A stretch of 5,808 bases of DNA from Vulcanimicrobiota bacterium. Its GTDB lineage: Bacteria; Vulcanimicrobiota; Vulcanimicrobiia; Vulcanimicrobiales; Vulcanimicrobiaceae. Numbering within the stretch: the stretch's first letter is position 1; every line of letters starts with the position of its first letter. The notes beneath the pieces are model-generated. The model was not told where the DNA came from and did not search any database. It worked only from the letters and a program-made list of their open reading frames with translations. Of the stretch, positions 1 through 5,808 are shown piece by piece. The stretch covers positions 1 to 5,808 of the forward strand of contig JACRTZ010000252.1 of NCBI GenBank assembly GCA_014304965.1, written 5' to 3'. The position numbers and the translations under genes were made by a program.

Positions 1-929
1 TCGTCACCGCGAGCGGCGAGGTCGTGCGCACGTCGATCGACGATGCCGGATACGATCTCACCGGCGCGCTCGTCGGCAGCGAAGGAACGCTCGGCATCGT
101 GACGGCGATCGACTTGCGGTTGCTGCGCGTGCCGCGCACGGTGCGCGTGTGCGTAGCGGCGTTCGGCGACATCGAAGCCGCGTCCGAAGCCGTGTCGGCC
201 ATCGTGGGCGCGGGGATCGTGCCGACCGCGCTCGAGATCATGGACCGAACGATCGTGCGAGCGGTCGAAGCGCATTACCACGCCGGCTATCCGCTCGATG
301 CGGGGGCGGTCTTGCTCGTCGAAGTCGCGGGCGAACCCGAAGATATGAATGCCGCCGAGCGCGCACTCGCCGCGATCGCGCAAGAACACGGCGCGCTTTC
401 GTGGCGCGCCGCTGCCGATGCCGCCGAGCGCGATGCGCTGTGGGCCTCGCGTAAAGGCGCCGCGGGCGCGCTCGGGCGCATCGCGCCGAACTATTACATC
501 CAAGACGCGACGGTCCCGCGCACCCGCCTTCCCGAAGCGGTGCGCCGCGTCGAAGCGATCGTGCGCGATCACGGACTGCTCGTGGGCAACGTCTTCCACG
601 CCGGCGACGGAAATCTGCATCCCTTGCTCATCTTCGACCGCCGCGAACGCAAGCAAGTCGAAGCCGTCGTCTCGGCCGGCAACGACATTCTGACGGCGTG
701 CATCGAACTCGGCGGAACGATTTCGGGCGAGCACGGAATCGGCTACGAAAAGCGCGAGACGTTGCCGTACGTTTTTTCGACGGAGGATCTCGCAGCGATG
801 GGACGCGTGCGCGACGTTTTCGATCCGAAAAAGAAGTTCAACCCCGACAAGATCTTCCCGACGGGAGCAAAATGCGGCGAGGTTCGAGCGCAACCGCAGG
901 CAGCGGTCGGCGCCGGCGCCTGGCTTTAG
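1..929 (+). CDS. glcD: Glycolate oxidase FAD-linked subunit GlcD (5' end missing)
   Basis: C-terminal part of the FAD subunit of glycolate oxidase, which oxidises glycolate (or a similar 2-hydroxy acid) to glyoxylate at the membrane with GlcE and the iron-sulfur subunit GlcF. The left window edge cuts the gene; the first whole codon is at 3 and 308 residues are visible, about two thirds of the usual 460-500. Seen: the end of the PCMH-type FAD domain with GYDL and GSEGTLG (around 51-104), then the FAD-oxidase C-terminal domain with HAGDGNLHP (597-623), SGEHGIG (723-743) and a closing FDP..KFNPDKIFP stretch. In this family the His and Glu residues of those two motifs sit at the active site. The short loop before GYDL and the CGEV near the end resemble E. 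coli GlcD as I remember it, more than D-lactate dehydrogenase. The last 58 bases overlap glcE, which suggests coupled translation. D-lactate or 2-hydroxyglutarate oxidation remains an alternative; the glcE neighbour favours glycolate. Confidence 0.9.
   Translation, partial: VTASGEVVRTSIDDAGYDLTGALVGSEGTLGIVTAIDLRLLRVPRTVRVCVAAFGDIEAASEAVSAIVGAGIVPTALEIMDRTIVRAVEAHYHAGYPLDAGAVLLVEVAGEPEDMNAAERALAAIAQEHGALSWRAAADAAERDALWASRKGAAGALGRIAPNYYIQDATVPRTRLPEAVRRVEAIVRDHGLLVGNVFHAGDGNLHPLLIFDRRERKQVEAVVSAGNDILTACIELGGTISGEHGIGYEKRETLPYVFSTEDLAAMGRVRDVFDPKKKFNPDKIFPTGAKCGEVRAQPQAAVGAGAWL
863..874 (+). promoter_or_regulatory. Ribosome binding site and start codon of glcE inside glcD
   Basis: GGGAG at 863-867 followed by CAAA and ATG (872-874), all within the last codons of glcD. 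The 4-base spacer is a little short. It supports coupling of the two subunits and fixes the glcE start within its long open frame. Confidence 0.55.
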
Positions 930-2185
930 CCGCGCCGGATCCCGTTGCGCTCGCGTTCGGCGAGCGCACGCCGTCCGAAGTGCTCGTTCCGAAGGACGTT
1001 GCGCAGCTCGGCGCGTTGCTGCGCGAGCGAAACCTCGCCGGAAAGGCCGTGACCTTCTTTGGCGGCGGCACCTTGCAATCGCTCGGGTTCGCGCCCGAGC
1101 GCTACGATGTCGCGATGGATTTGCGCGCGCTCAATGCGATCGTCGAACACGAGCCGCACGATCTTACGATCGCGGTGGAAGCCGGAATGGACCTCGCGAC
1201 GTTCGCCGCGACGCTCGCCGGCGCGCGCCAATTCGTTCCGCTCGACGCACCCTTTCCGCAGCGCTCGACGGTCGGCGGCGTGCTGGCGTCCGGCTGGAGC
1301 GGACCGCGCCGCGCAACGTACGGACGGCCCCGTGACCTCGTTATCGGCACCGGCGTCGTGCTGGCCGACGGCACGGCGGTCAAAGCGGGCGGTATGGTCG
1401 TCAAAAATTCCACAGGCTACGATCTGAGCAAGTTGTATTGCGGCTCGCTCGGAACGCTCGGCGCCATCGTGCGCGCGAATTTCAAGACGTTACCGATCCC
1501 GCAGATGCGCCGCATTGCAATCGCCGCGCTTCCCGAGAACACGCGCGCGCGCGCGATGGAGCACGTTGCGATGCTCGAAATCGAGCCGTCCGCAGCGCTC
1601 GCCATCGTCGGATTCGGCGCCGAGATCGACGGACGTCCGGGCGTTGACGGACGCCTGCTCCTCCTGTTCGAAGGTTCGCGTGCGTCCGTCGAGCGCGCAA
1701 CGATGGAGATGCGGTCTGCACTCGGATCGGCGGGAGTTCCGGAAACGACCTTGATCGATGTGGACGCCGAGGCGGTCTTTCAGCGCGCCGTCAACGCCTA
1801 CGTGACGTCGCTCGAAGGCCGCTCGGCGAATTATCGCTCGGCGGGTCTCCCCGACGACGTTGACCGCCGGTTCGAAACGATGGGGCGACTGGCGCAGACC
1901 CACGGTCTCGAACTCGAAGCGCTGCTCGATCTGCGCACGGGCGACGCGATTGTGCGCCTTTCGGCCGCGACGGGCGAAGCGTTCTCGCAGCGTTTGCCGG
2001 CCTTCGACGACGCGTTACACGCGGCCGTTCCGCGCATGATCGTTCTGGTAGCGCCTGAAACCCTGCGGGAGCGGTTGGCGATGTGGGGAGCGGACCCACC
2101 CTCACTCGCTGCGATGCGCGGCCTCAAGGAGCGGTTCGATCCGAACCGGACGCTCGCTCCGGGCCGCTTCGCCGGAAGGCTGTGA
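872..2185 (+). CDS. glcE: Glycolate oxidase FAD-binding subunit GlcE
   Basis: Second flavin-binding subunit of glycolate oxidase, 437 residues, longer than E. coli GlcE (about 350). Seen: a glycine-rich GGGT at residues 64-67 for the FAD pyrophosphate, an LDAPFPQRSTVGG stretch, SGPRRATYG, and the GlcE-like KNSTGYDLSKLYCGSLGTLG (178 onward), ending in FDPNRTLAPGRF (422-433). These follow the E. coli GlcE order closely. The frame is open back to 698, but that part lies inside glcD and encodes nothing family-like. ATG 872 is chosen because it has GGGAG at 863-867 with a 4-base spacer and is the only conventional start ahead of the conserved region; the first 15 or so residues (Arg- and Ser-rich) are probably not conserved. 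It is co-transcribed with glcD (58-base overlap). Its 3' end overlaps the opposite-strand transporter gene by 84 bases. The family is sure; the exact start is less so. Confidence 0.88.
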   Translation: MRRGSSATAGSGRRRRLALAAPDPVALAFGERTPSEVLVPKDVAQLGALLRERNLAGKAVTFFGGGTLQSLGFAPERYDVAMDLRALNAIVEHEPHDLTIAVEAGMDLATFAATLAGARQFVPLDAPFPQRSTVGGVLASGWSGPRRATYGRPRDLVIGTGVVLADGTAVKAGGMVVKNSTGYDLSKLYCGSLGTLGAIVRANFKTLPIPQMRRIAIAALPENTRARAMEHVAMLEIEPSAALAIVGFGAEIDGRPGVDGRLLLLFEGSRASVERATMEMRSALGSAGVPETTLIDVDAEAVFQRAVNAYVTSLEGRSANYRSAGLPDDVDRRFETMGRLAQTHGLELEALLDLRTGDAIVRLSAATGEAFSQRLPAFDDALHAAVPRMIVLVAPETLRERLAMWGADPPSLAAMRGLKERFDPNRTLAPGRFAGRL

Positions 2186-3343
2186 GCGCGGCACGCGGCC
2201 GCTGACCAATACGTAGGACAGCGCCGCCAAGAGCGGCGTCGCGCTCACCGCTTCGAGCGCCGTTGCGGCGCTCGCGCGCGCAACAACGATCCCGAGGACG
2301 GCGACGAGCCCCGAACCCAAACCGAACGCGACGCCGTTCATCAGGCCAAGCGCCATTCCGAGATTCTTCGGTAACATCGCCTGCACGATCGTGACGGCCG
2401 GAGCGTTTTGAACGGAGAGCAACGCGTTGCCTAGGAGCAGCAACCCAATCGCCATGGGTCCTCCGAGGATGAAAAACCCAAACAAGAACGGTACGGCTGC
2501 GCACAGAGCGACGACCGAAATGCGCTCGGCGCCGAAACTATCCGAGTGCGCGCCGCCCGCCATCAGCCCGAAGATGGACACGAGTAAGAACGATGTCACG
2601 ATGAGGCCCGACGTACCGAGCGATACGCCCCGATCGTGCAAGAGATTCGGCAAGTACGTCATGAACGCAGCCGAGGTAAAATGACGCAACGCCGTGCTGC
2701 CGACGAGCAATGAGACGCCGAAGCGATCCGGCGGCCCTGAAGGCACGGCCTTCGCGTGCGCCGCGCCATGCAGCGTAACGGCCGACCGATCCACTTGCCG
2801 CATCATTGCAAACACGGATGCGATTGCGATCGTTCCGGGAATCAATAGCCAGAGCGAGCCGCCGAGGCCGAAGCGAGCGTAGAGCAAGGCGATGACGACC
2901 GGGCCGAATGCAAAACCGATTTGACCGCCGACTTGAAAAATGGAGATGCCGCCCGCCCGGCGCGAACCGCTGAGCATAGCCGAATATTTTCCGGCTTCGG
3001 GATGAAGAACGGCCGAACCGAGACCGCCGAGCACGATGCAGAACGCGAGCAGCCAGAGCGACGACACGGCCGCCGCAATCGACAGCGACGTCATCGTTAC
3101 GAGCAACGCGCTCGGCAAAAACCACCAGCGTCCGTGCCGGTCGGAATATGCGCCGAAGAACGGCTGGACGATCGAACTCGTCAGATACCAAAGAAAGACG
3201 AGCGCGCCCTGATAGACGGGCGAGAGACCGCTACGCGAAACCACGAGGAAGATCGCGAACGGCACCGTTCCGGCGAAAAAGTCGCTGATCCCGTGAGCGA
3301 AGGCGATGACGGAGAGGCCGCGGAGGTTCCAGTCGGAGCGCAT
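2102..3343 (-). CDS. MFS transporter, fosmidomycin-resistance (Fsr)-like family
   Basis: Inner-membrane transporter of the major facilitator superfamily, 413 residues, the usual size. Hydrophobic stretches fit 12 helices: roughly residues 10-35, 45-65, 75-95, 98-115, 133-155 and 162-180, then a polar loop 181-208, then six more from 209 to 382. Motif A is seen after helix 2 as GAYSDRHGR (64-72), with a weaker copy GGAHSDSFGAER (263-274) in the second half. HPEAGKYSA (114-122) and SIFQVGGQIGFAFGP (134-148) are typical of Fsr-like proteins, which export drugs such as fosmidomycin; the real substrate cannot be read from sequence. The frame is open upstream to 3643, but the ATG at 3343 has a good GAAGGTG and starts just before helix 1; the upstream extension would cross the neighbouring secreted-protein gene. 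The tail after residue 382 is polar, and its last 27 residues are encoded antisense to glcE. No functional tie to its neighbours is evident. Confidence 0.85.
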   Translation of the reverse strand: MRSDWNLRGLSVIAFAHGISDFFAGTVPFAIFLVVSRSGLSPVYQGALVFLWYLTSSIVQPFFGAYSDRHGRWWFLPSALLVTMTSLSIAAAVSSLWLLAFCIVLGGLGSAVLHPEAGKYSAMLSGSRRAGGISIFQVGGQIGFAFGPVVIALLYARFGLGGSLWLLIPGTIAIASVFAMMRQVDRSAVTLHGAAHAKAVPSGPPDRFGVSLLVGSTALRHFTSAAFMTYLPNLLHDRGVSLGTSGLIVTSFLLVSIFGLMAGGAHSDSFGAERISVVALCAAVPFLFGFFILGGPMAIGLLLLGNALLSVQNAPAVTIVQAMLPKNLGMALGLMNGVAFGLGSGLVAVLGIVVARASAATALEAVSATPLLAALSYVLVSGRVPRSQPSGEAARSERPVRIEPLLEAAHRSE

Positions 3344-3355
3344 GGTGACACCTTC
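3344..3355 (-). promoter_or_regulatory. Ribosome binding site deciding the MFS transporter start
   Basis: Read on the minus strand, GAAGGTG (3355-3349) lies 5 bases before ATG 3343; the AAGG core has a 7-base spacer. This supports start 3343 over the in-frame ATG at 3421 or the longer frame reaching 3643. Confidence 0.6.
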
Positions 3356-3473
3356 GACGCGAGCCGCCGGACGCTTGCGAACGTCAAGGGCCGGCGCCGC
3401 GTTGCTCGAAGGGCTCGACATCGCCGGACGCGTGCCGGCAATCCGTTTTCTTACCGTTATAGGAGTTTTTTCG
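3344..3473. other. Divergent intergenic spacer, 130 bases
   Basis: This spacer separates the leftward transporter gene from the rightward secreted-protein gene and should hold both promoters. I see no convincing -35/-10 pair in either direction. A TTGACG on the minus strand (3387-3382) lacks a matching -10 box at 17 bases, and a TATAAC on the minus strand (3461-3456) lacks a -35. The right end (3441-3473) is notably AT-richer than the rest and leads into the Shine-Dalgarno sequence. No operator-like inverted repeat stands out. Confidence 0.5.
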
Positions 3474-3476
3474 ATG
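3461..3476 (+). promoter_or_regulatory. Ribosome binding site deciding the secreted-protein start
   Basis: AGGAG at 3461-3465, 8-base T-rich spacer, then ATG 3474-3476. This is the strongest Shine-Dalgarno in the window. It separates the true start from the open frame that extends back to 3306, and it places the signal peptide exactly at the N-terminus. Confidence 0.75.
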
Positions 3477-4034
3477 CGTCGAATCCTCGCGTTCGCTTTG
3501 TGCGGCGCCTTCCTCGTTTGCAGCTTCTTCCCGAGCGCCGCGAGCGCCAAGAAGCATCCGGCGCCGGGGGCAAGCGCCGCTGCCGGCACGATGCCGAGCT
3601 GTAACGCCGGCGATCCGGTCGTCTGGGTCAACACGAACAGCAAGATCTTTCACGCTCAGGGCGACGAATTTTACGGCAAGACCAAGAAGGGTCAGTACAT
3701 GTGCCAATCGGCCGCGCTCGCAGGCGGCAACCGGGCCGCGAAAAGTTCGCAAATCGGCAAGAAGAGATCGGCCGGTGCGAACTCTTCGGTCCCCGGCGCG
3801 ATGACTTCGGGCGCCCCCGGCGCGATGCCGTCGTCGACCCCCGACGCCATGGCCACGGGTCGCAAGCACAAGAGAAAGCACGGCGGCGCGATGGCCTCCC
3901 CACCTCCCGCCGCGCCCGGCGCGATGCCGTCGTCAACCCCCGACGCCACGGCCACGGGCCGCAAGCACAGGAGAAAGCACCGCGGCGCCACGGCTTCCCC
4001 CGCTCCCGCCGCAACGGCGACCGGCATCAAATAG
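3474..4034 (+). CDS. Small secreted protein with basic tandem-repeat tail, function unknown
   Basis: Exported protein of 186 residues. Residues 1-25 form a clear signal peptide: Arg-Arg, a hydrophobic core, then AASA before Lys26, a good signal peptidase I site. Neither early Cys (10, 16) has a proper lipobox. A compact core follows (about 43-89): Cys43, DPVVWVNTNSK (47-57), His60, FYGKTKKGQYMC (66-77), then an Ala/Gly-rich end. I recall similar short W-V-N-T-x-S-K-x-x-H cores with YG-T-K-G-Y-M in small secreted proteins of environmental bacteria, with no assigned function. Cys43 and Cys77 could form a disulfide or, with His60, bind metal; that is inference. Residues 114-179 are two 33-residue repeats, each carrying RKH[KR]RKH (130-136 and 163-169), followed by a short Ala/Thr end. 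The tail is strongly basic and rich in Pro, Ala and Ser, so probably disordered. The aminopeptidase gene starts 48 bases downstream and could be co-transcribed. The gene call is firm; the role is unknown. Confidence 0.85.
   Translation: MRRILAFALCGAFLVCSFFPSAASAKKHPAPGASAAAGTMPSCNAGDPVVWVNTNSKIFHAQGDEFYGKTKKGQYMCQSAALAGGNRAAKSSQIGKKRSAGANSSVPGAMTSGAPGAMPSSTPDAMATGRKHKRKHGGAMASPPPAAPGAMPSSTPDATATGRKHRRKHRGATASPAPAATATGIK
3813..4010 (+). repeat. Two tandem 99-base repeats in the secreted-protein gene
   Basis: Copy 1 is 3813-3911 and copy 2 is 3912-4010, each exactly 33 codons, so the frame is kept. By eye 88 of 99 bases match; of 11 differences, 6 are silent. Each unit reads APGAMPSSTPDA, then ATGRKH, RKH and an Ala/Ser/Pro end. 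A fragment at 3792-3809 (PGAM.S; 16 of 18 bases match) just upstream looks like a partial third copy. Confidence 0.9.
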
Positions 4035-4069
4035 CCGGCCGGCAGTAAGGCGAGCCGCAGCGCGCGGCG

Positions 4070-4085
4070 AAGGGATGCGGCGATG
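4070..4085 (+). promoter_or_regulatory. Ribosome binding site and start of the aminopeptidase gene
   Basis: AAGGGA at 4070-4075, a 7-base spacer, then ATG 4083-4085. An ATG at 4075 overlapping the Shine-Dalgarno runs into a stop after three codons, so 4083 is the start. Confidence 0.65.
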
Positions 4086-5399
4086 AACCTCTATGCGAGA
4101 CGCCGCGCCGACTTCGTCCGCGCGCTCGGCGATGCCGTCGCCGTGATCCCGGCCGCGCGGCACGCCGTGCGCAGCAACGACTCCGAATACGAATACCGGC
4201 AGAATTCAGATTTCTACTATCTGACGGGCCTCAAAGAGCCCGACGCCGTGCTGGTGATTGCCCCGCATCGCGAAAAAGAACGCACGGTTCTCTTTTTGCG
4301 TCCGCGCGACCGGACCGCGGAAATCTGGAACGGTAAGCGCGTCGGCGTCGAGGGCGCCGTTGGCGACTTCGGGATGGAAACCGCCTATCCGATCGAGGAA
4401 CTCGAAACGCGATTGCCCGATCTTCTGCTGGGCTCGACCACGCTGCACTACGGCCTTGGAAACGACGAGCGTCTCGACCGCCTCGTCCTCGACGCGGTCA
4501 AAGCCGCGCGCCACACGGTGCGCCGCGGTGGGAAAGCCCCGCTCTCCTTCATCGAACCAGGCTCGCTCCTGCATGAAATGCGGCTCGTGAAGACCCCGGA
4601 TGAAATCGCGATTATGCGCCGCGCCGCCGAAGCTTCGCGCGCCGGACATGAAGCCGGCATGCGCGCGACCCGGCCCGGCATGTGGGAGTACGAACTCGAA
4701 GCGATCATGGAATATCGCTACCGCATGGCGGGCGCCCAAGACATCGCCTACTCCTCGATCGTCGCCGGCGGCGCCAACGCGACCGTGCTGCATTACAACA
4801 CGAACCGCGAGCAATTGCAGGACGGCGATTTGGTGCTCGTGGATAGCGGCGCCGAAGTAGACGTCTACGCGAGCGACGTGACGCGCACGTGGCCGGTCAA
4901 CGGCCGCTTCAGCTCCGAACAGCGCGCGATCTACGACATCGTCTTGCGCGCGCAAAAAGCGGGCATCGAGCACGTCCGCGCGGGGCGCGCGTTCAATGCC
5001 TACCACGACGCTGCTGTGCGGACGATTACCGAGGGTCTTGTGGACGTCGGTTTGCTCAAGGGCTCGATCGACGAACTGATCGAGACGAACAAGTTTTTCG
5101 AATTCTACCCGCACCGCACCGGGCATTGGATCGGGCTCGACGTCCATGATGTCGGGCGCTACAAGGATGCCGACGATGCGTACCGCGCGCTCGCGCCGGG
5201 CATGGTCATGACGGTCGAGCCGGGGATCTACGTGCAGCAGGACCTCGACGTGCCCGAGCGCTGGAAAGGCATCGGCGTGCGCATCGAGGACGACGTACTC
5301 TGCACGTCCGGCGACCCCGACGTCTTGACCGCAGCGATCCCAAAGGAAATCGACGAGGTCGAAGCGCTCGTCGGCAAGGACGCGCTCGCCGCAGTCTAA
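4083..5399 (+). CDS. pepP: Xaa-Pro aminopeptidase (aminopeptidase P, M24B family)
   Basis: Cytosolic two-metal (usually manganese) peptidase that removes the N-terminal residue when proline is second, working in peptide turnover. It has 438 residues, matching E. coli PepP (about 440), and no signal peptide. Domains: aminopeptidase P N-terminal domain about 1-140 (with NSDFYYLTGL), then the pita-bread M24 fold from the RLVKTPDE stretch (167 onward) to about 425. All five metal ligands are present: Asp254 and Asp265 (in DSGAEVDVYASD), His348 (HRTGHWIGLDVHD), Glu379 (TVEPGIY) and Glu402 (VRIEDD). The further active-site residues His237, His344, His355 and Arg400 are also in place; spacing agrees with E. 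coli PepP (260, 271, 354, 383, 406, recalled). A prolidase (PepQ) is less likely because the N-terminal domain and overall length fit PepP. It starts 48 bases after the secreted-protein gene, and the epimerase gene follows 27 bases after its stop with a small hairpin between. No sign of damage. Confidence 0.95.
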   Translation: MNLYARRRADFVRALGDAVAVIPAARHAVRSNDSEYEYRQNSDFYYLTGLKEPDAVLVIAPHREKERTVLFLRPRDRTAEIWNGKRVGVEGAVGDFGMETAYPIEELETRLPDLLLGSTTLHYGLGNDERLDRLVLDAVKAARHTVRRGGKAPLSFIEPGSLLHEMRLVKTPDEIAIMRRAAEASRAGHEAGMRATRPGMWEYELEAIMEYRYRMAGAQDIAYSSIVAGGANATVLHYNTNREQLQDGDLVLVDSGAEVDVYASDVTRTWPVNGRFSSEQRAIYDIVLRAQKAGIEHVRAGRAFNAYHDAAVRTITEGLVDVGLLKGSIDELIETNKFFEFYPHRTGHWIGLDVHDVGRYKDADDAYRALAPGMVMTVEPGIYVQQDLDVPERWKGIGVRIEDDVLCTSGDPDVLTAAIPKEIDEVEALVGKDALAAV

Positions 5400-5400
5400 C

Positions 5401-5419
5401 CGCGCCTCTCGCGCGTTTT
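5401..5419 (+). terminator. Possible weak intrinsic terminator after pepP
   Basis: CGCGC (5401-5405) pairs perfectly with GCGCG (5411-5415) around a 5-base CTCTC loop, followed by TTTT (5416-5419). The five-pair all-GC stem with a short T-run begins two bases after the pepP stop. The stem is short for an intrinsic terminator, and it lies 7 bases ahead of the next start codon, so it could instead affect translation of that gene. Confidence 0.4.
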
Positions 5420-5426
5420 ACACCAT

Positions 5427-5808
5427 ATGAAGGTTACGATTATCGGCGCGAGCGGCTTCGTCGGCAGCCGCCTTGCGGTGGCTCTGCGAGCGCAAGGCGC
5501 GACGGTTGTTCCCGCCTCCCTGCGCGACATCGAGGCGGCGGCCCGCGCCTGCGACGGTGCGGATGCCGTTGTGAACCTCGCCGGCGAAAACGTGGCGCAG
5601 CGCTGGAGCAAAACGGCCAAGGAACGCATTCGCGCGAGCAGAGTAGATGCGCCGCGCGCATTGATCGAACGCTTTAGTTCGTTGCGAACGCTCCCGAAGG
5701 CGTACGTCAGCGCGTCGGCGATCGGCTATTACGGGACGAGCGAAACGGCGACGTTCACCGAGGCGAGCCCCGCCGGCGACGACTTCCTCGCGCAAGTCTG
5801 CGTCGAGT
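5427..5808 (+). CDS. TIGR01777/YfcH-type NAD(P)-dependent epimerase-like protein (3' end missing)
   Basis: N-terminal 127 residues of an extended short-chain dehydrogenase/reductase-like protein of the YfcH/TIGR01777 family (usual length about 300). The substrate of this family is not established. Seen: a nucleotide-binding GASGFVG (7-13) right after the first beta strand, NLAGENVAQRW (50-60), an ERIRASRVDAPRALIE helix, SASAIGYYG (95-103) and SPAGDDFLAQVC (114-125), all in the family order. ATG 5427 is the only start that keeps the first strand and glycine motif; no Shine-Dalgarno is visible before it. The region between the glycine motif and NLAGE looks about 15 residues shorter than in E. 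coli YfcH as I recall it, dropping the loop after the second beta strand that normally helps choose NADP. The frame is open to the right edge. It may be coupled to pepP (27-base gap) or separated by the hairpin at 5401-5419. Family assignment is strong. Confidence 0.88.
   Translation, partial: MKVTIIGASGFVGSRLAVALRAQGATVVPASLRDIEAAARACDGADAVVNLAGENVAQRWSKTAKERIRASRVDAPRALIERFSSLRTLPKAYVSASAIGYYGTSETATFTEASPAGDDFLAQVCVE

Noticed and set aside
698..871. Upstream extension of the glcE frame inside glcD
   Set aside because: This part translates to an Arg-rich shadow of the conserved GlcD end and has no GlcE features; the ribosome binding site at 863-867 supports 872.
2186..2205. GC-rich inverted bases near GCGGCCGC after glcE as a bidirectional terminator
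   Set aside because: The stem is imperfect, it lies inside the transporter coding region, and there is no T-run on either side.
2538..3191. Minus-strand 217-codon frame within the transporter gene
   Set aside because: It is the transporter sequence in a shifted frame, Arg-rich with no motif.
3441..3461. AT-richer patch with TTAT/TATA-like bases as a -10 box for the secreted-protein gene
   Set aside because: It abuts the Shine-Dalgarno, so a transcript starting there would lack it, and no -35 element is found at the right distance.
2921..3604. Plus-strand open frame of 227 codons opposite the transporter
   Set aside because: Highly charged, repetitive composition typical of an antisense shadow; the transporter strand carries clear membrane helices and MFS motifs.
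3344..3643. N-terminal extension of the MFS transporter by 100 codons
   Set aside because: It would run antisense through the start of the secreted-protein gene, encodes no family sequence, and a good ribosome binding site points to 3343.
3628..4030. Minus-strand frames opposite the secreted repeat protein
   Set aside because: Their repeats simply mirror the plus-strand repeats; the plus strand has the signal peptide and the strong Shine-Dalgarno.
4034..4043. Perfect palindrome GCCGGCCGGC after the secreted-protein gene as a terminator
   Set aside because: It has no loop to form a proper hairpin and no following T-run; short GC palindromes are common by chance in DNA of this composition.
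4206..5147. Long minus-strand open frame (313 codons) opposite pepP
   Set aside because: pepP on the plus strand has every catalytic residue and full family length. The antisense frame encodes no recognisable motif and is a by-product of high GC codon bias.

Overview
This is a high-GC bacterial chromosomal window holding six protein-coding genes, two of them cut by the window edges. Layout: the 3' two thirds of glcD (+), glcE (+), an Fsr-type MFS transporter (-), a small secreted repeat protein of unknown function (+), an Xaa-Pro aminopeptidase (+), and the 5' part of a TIGR01777/YfcH-type NAD(P)-dependent epimerase-like gene (+). No tRNA, rRNA, CRISPR array, insertion sequence or phage gene is visible. 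Gene density is high and the longest non-coding stretch is about 130 bases (3344-3473).

The organism cannot be fixed from sequence alone. The GC bias, the codon style and the small secreted protein with a W-V-N-T-x-S-K core would fit a soil or environmental lineage such as Eremiobacterota (WPS-2), Acidobacteriota or a proteobacterium. I lean weakly to the first; this is an impression, not a result.

Region by region: (1) 1-2185, two flavoprotein subunits of the glycolate oxidase type, translationally coupled by a 58-base overlap; the usual third subunit gene, glcF, does not follow. (2) 2102-3343, a 12-helix transporter read from the other strand, whose last 27 codons lie antisense to the end of glcE. 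(3) 3344-3473, a short divergent spacer. (4) 3474-4034, an exported protein with a small conserved core and a C-terminal tail built from two near-identical 99-base repeats rich in Lys, Arg and His. (5) 4083-5399, a complete metallo-aminopeptidase P with all metal ligands. (6) 5427 to the right edge, an SDR-like epimerase preceded by a small GC hairpin and T-run.

Apart from glcD and glcE, which should form one enzyme, the genes do not make an obvious pathway. I do not see a convincing new multi-gene system here. The most unusual item is the secreted repeat protein, followed by the layout oddities around glcE and around the epimerase start.
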